DNA of 6,400 nt from Firmicutes bacterium CAG:555. Lineage in GTDB: Bacteria > Bacillota > Clostridia > Oscillospirales > Oscillospiraceae. The DNA lies in NCBI GenBank assembly GCA_000431075.1, contig HF986906.1, positions 34,155-40,554 on the forward strand, given 5' to 3'. The number at the start of each line of letters is the position of its first letter. Position 1 is the first letter of the stretch. Position numbers and translations under genes: made by a program. Positions 6,008-6,400 of this stretch are shown one piece after another. The notes below the pieces were generated by a model. It searched no databases, was not told the DNA's origin, and saw only the letters and a list, made by a program, of their open reading frames with translations.

Positions 6008-6218
6008 GTTTTTCATCTCCGTAATAGTTTTCAAGGTATCGTGAGGTCGCTATGGCATCCCGCGCCATGTTCGTGAGCATGGAGATCTTCCGGCGCAGTC
6101 GCATTTTGTCCATCTCGCACATTTTCTCCCGTTTGAGCCGTGTCTCAAGCTCCTCAGCCCGTATGCGGCAAACCTCGCCGCTTTTTCTGTATTCTCCGGA
6201 CAATTCGGCTATGGTCAT
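5976..6218 (-). CDS. Small charged helical protein of unknown function
   Basis: This is an 80-aa protein beginning MTIAELSGEYRKSGE, followed by an Arg/Glu/Lys-rich sequence (RAEELETRLKREK; DKMRLRRKISMLT; ATSRYLENYYGD) expected to form two long helices. It has no signal peptide, membrane segment or metal motif. The start at 6218 is well supported by GGAGGAG (6225-6231) 6 nt upstream. The opening resembles short proteins starting MTIKELS that sit next to sigma-like genes in clostridial phages and mobile elements; this is recollection of a pattern, not a search result. It overlaps the downstream sigma-like gene by 32 nt, and the two probably form a functional pair. The function is unknown. Confidence 0.75.
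   Translation of the reverse strand: MTIAELSGEYRKSGEVCRIRAEELETRLKREKMCEMDKMRLRRKISMLTNMARDAIATSRYLENYYGDEKHEREKAEYVC
6017..6021 (-). promoter_or_regulatory. Ribosome binding site of the sigma-like gene
   Basis: CGGAG on the - strand is directly followed by ATG (6016) but stands 9 nt before the ATG at 6007. The spacing favours the latter as the start. It lies inside the upstream 80-aa coding sequence. Confidence 0.55.
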
Positions 6219-6270
6219 TTTTATCTCCTCCGGTATGTAAAATTTCTTTGCTGATTTTTGAATTTTATTG

Positions 6271-6299
6271 TTGACAAAACCATGTCGGTTTGCTATTAT
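6271..6299 (+). promoter_or_regulatory. Sigma-A promoter of the tRNA-Thr gene
   Basis: A perfect -35 TTGACA (6271-6276) is followed by a 17-bp spacer and TATTAT (6294-6299, 5 of 6). Transcription should begin near 6306, about 10 nt before the mature tRNA. The upstream 30 bp are AT-rich, as in an UP element. Confidence 0.88.
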
Positions 6300-6316
6300 A
6301 TTTGAGCCGGTATCGT

Positions 6317-6392
6317 GCTGGTGTAGCTCAGTTGGTAGAGCAGCTGATTTGTAATCAGCAGGTCGGGGGTTCGAGTCCGTCCACCAGCTCCA
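6317..6392 (+). tRNA. tRNA-Thr (anticodon UGU)
   Basis: This is a 76-nt cloverleaf. The acceptor stem GCTGGTG (6317-6323) pairs with CACCAGC (6382-6388), with discriminator T and encoded CCA (6390-6392). The D arm is GCTC...GAGC, the anticodon stem GCTGA/TCAGC, and the anticodon TGT is at 6350-6352, reading ACA. The T loop is TTCGAGT. All stems are intact. It is transcribed divergently from the 80-aa/sigma-like module. Confidence 0.97.
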
Positions 6393-6400
6393 TCGAGAGC

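Noticed and set aside
6295..6300. TATAAT on the - strand as a divergent promoter for the 80-aa gene
   Set aside because: No -35-like hexamer lies at a suitable distance (it would fall at the tRNA start). The match arises from the AT-rich -10 of the tRNA promoter.
6317..6392. tRNA-Thr as integration site of a mobile element
   Set aside because: The tRNA 3' end faces the window edge, away from the sigma-like module. No repeated tRNA 3' fragment and no integrase are visible in the window.

Overview
The window reads as a chromosomal segment of a low-to-mid GC Firmicute. It is most likely a clostridial gut anaerobe of the Ruminococcaceae/Oscillospiraceae type. This is inferred from strong AGGAGG-type ribosome sites, tightly overlapping genes, a YmfF/YmfH M16 peptidase pair next to lgt, and a clostridial-style Lgt. 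No species is claimed.

Layout, left to right. On the + strand there is a compact gene cluster: the 3' part of a ymfF-like M16 peptidase gene (cut by the window start), a ymfH-like zinc M16 peptidase gene that overlaps it, a 277-bp segment bounded by a perfect 23-bp inverted repeat (2379-2655), lgt (lipoprotein diacylglyceryl transferase), a small coiled-coil protein of unknown function, and a nitroreductase-family flavoprotein. The last three genes overlap by 8 nt at each junction. The cluster ends at a strong 17-bp stem terminator (4475-4514). From 4515 to 4748 there is no gene, but there are several dyad symmetries, two of them mutually exclusive.

On the - strand, converging on the same terminator, lie an 80-aa charged helical protein, a short protein resembling sigma-70 region 4 only, and a membrane-anchored GH25 muramidase. 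At the right edge a tRNA-Thr(UGU) gene with encoded CCA is read on the + strand from a clear sigma-A promoter.

How the genes may work together: the M16 pair is associated by family naming with EF-P modification. Lgt lipidates exported lipoproteins at the membrane. The GH25 enzyme cuts peptidoglycan outside the cell. The sigma-like/80-aa pair looks like a small regulator module of a kind also seen in clostridial phage or integrative elements, and may control itself or the muramidase; this is inference.

The most unusual object is the 23-bp inverted repeat between ymfH and lgt. One arm contains the ymfH stop codon and the other ends just before the lgt ribosome site. Its geometry fits either an invertible DNA switch or a MITE-like insertion, and its interior offers an alternative in-frame start for Lgt.
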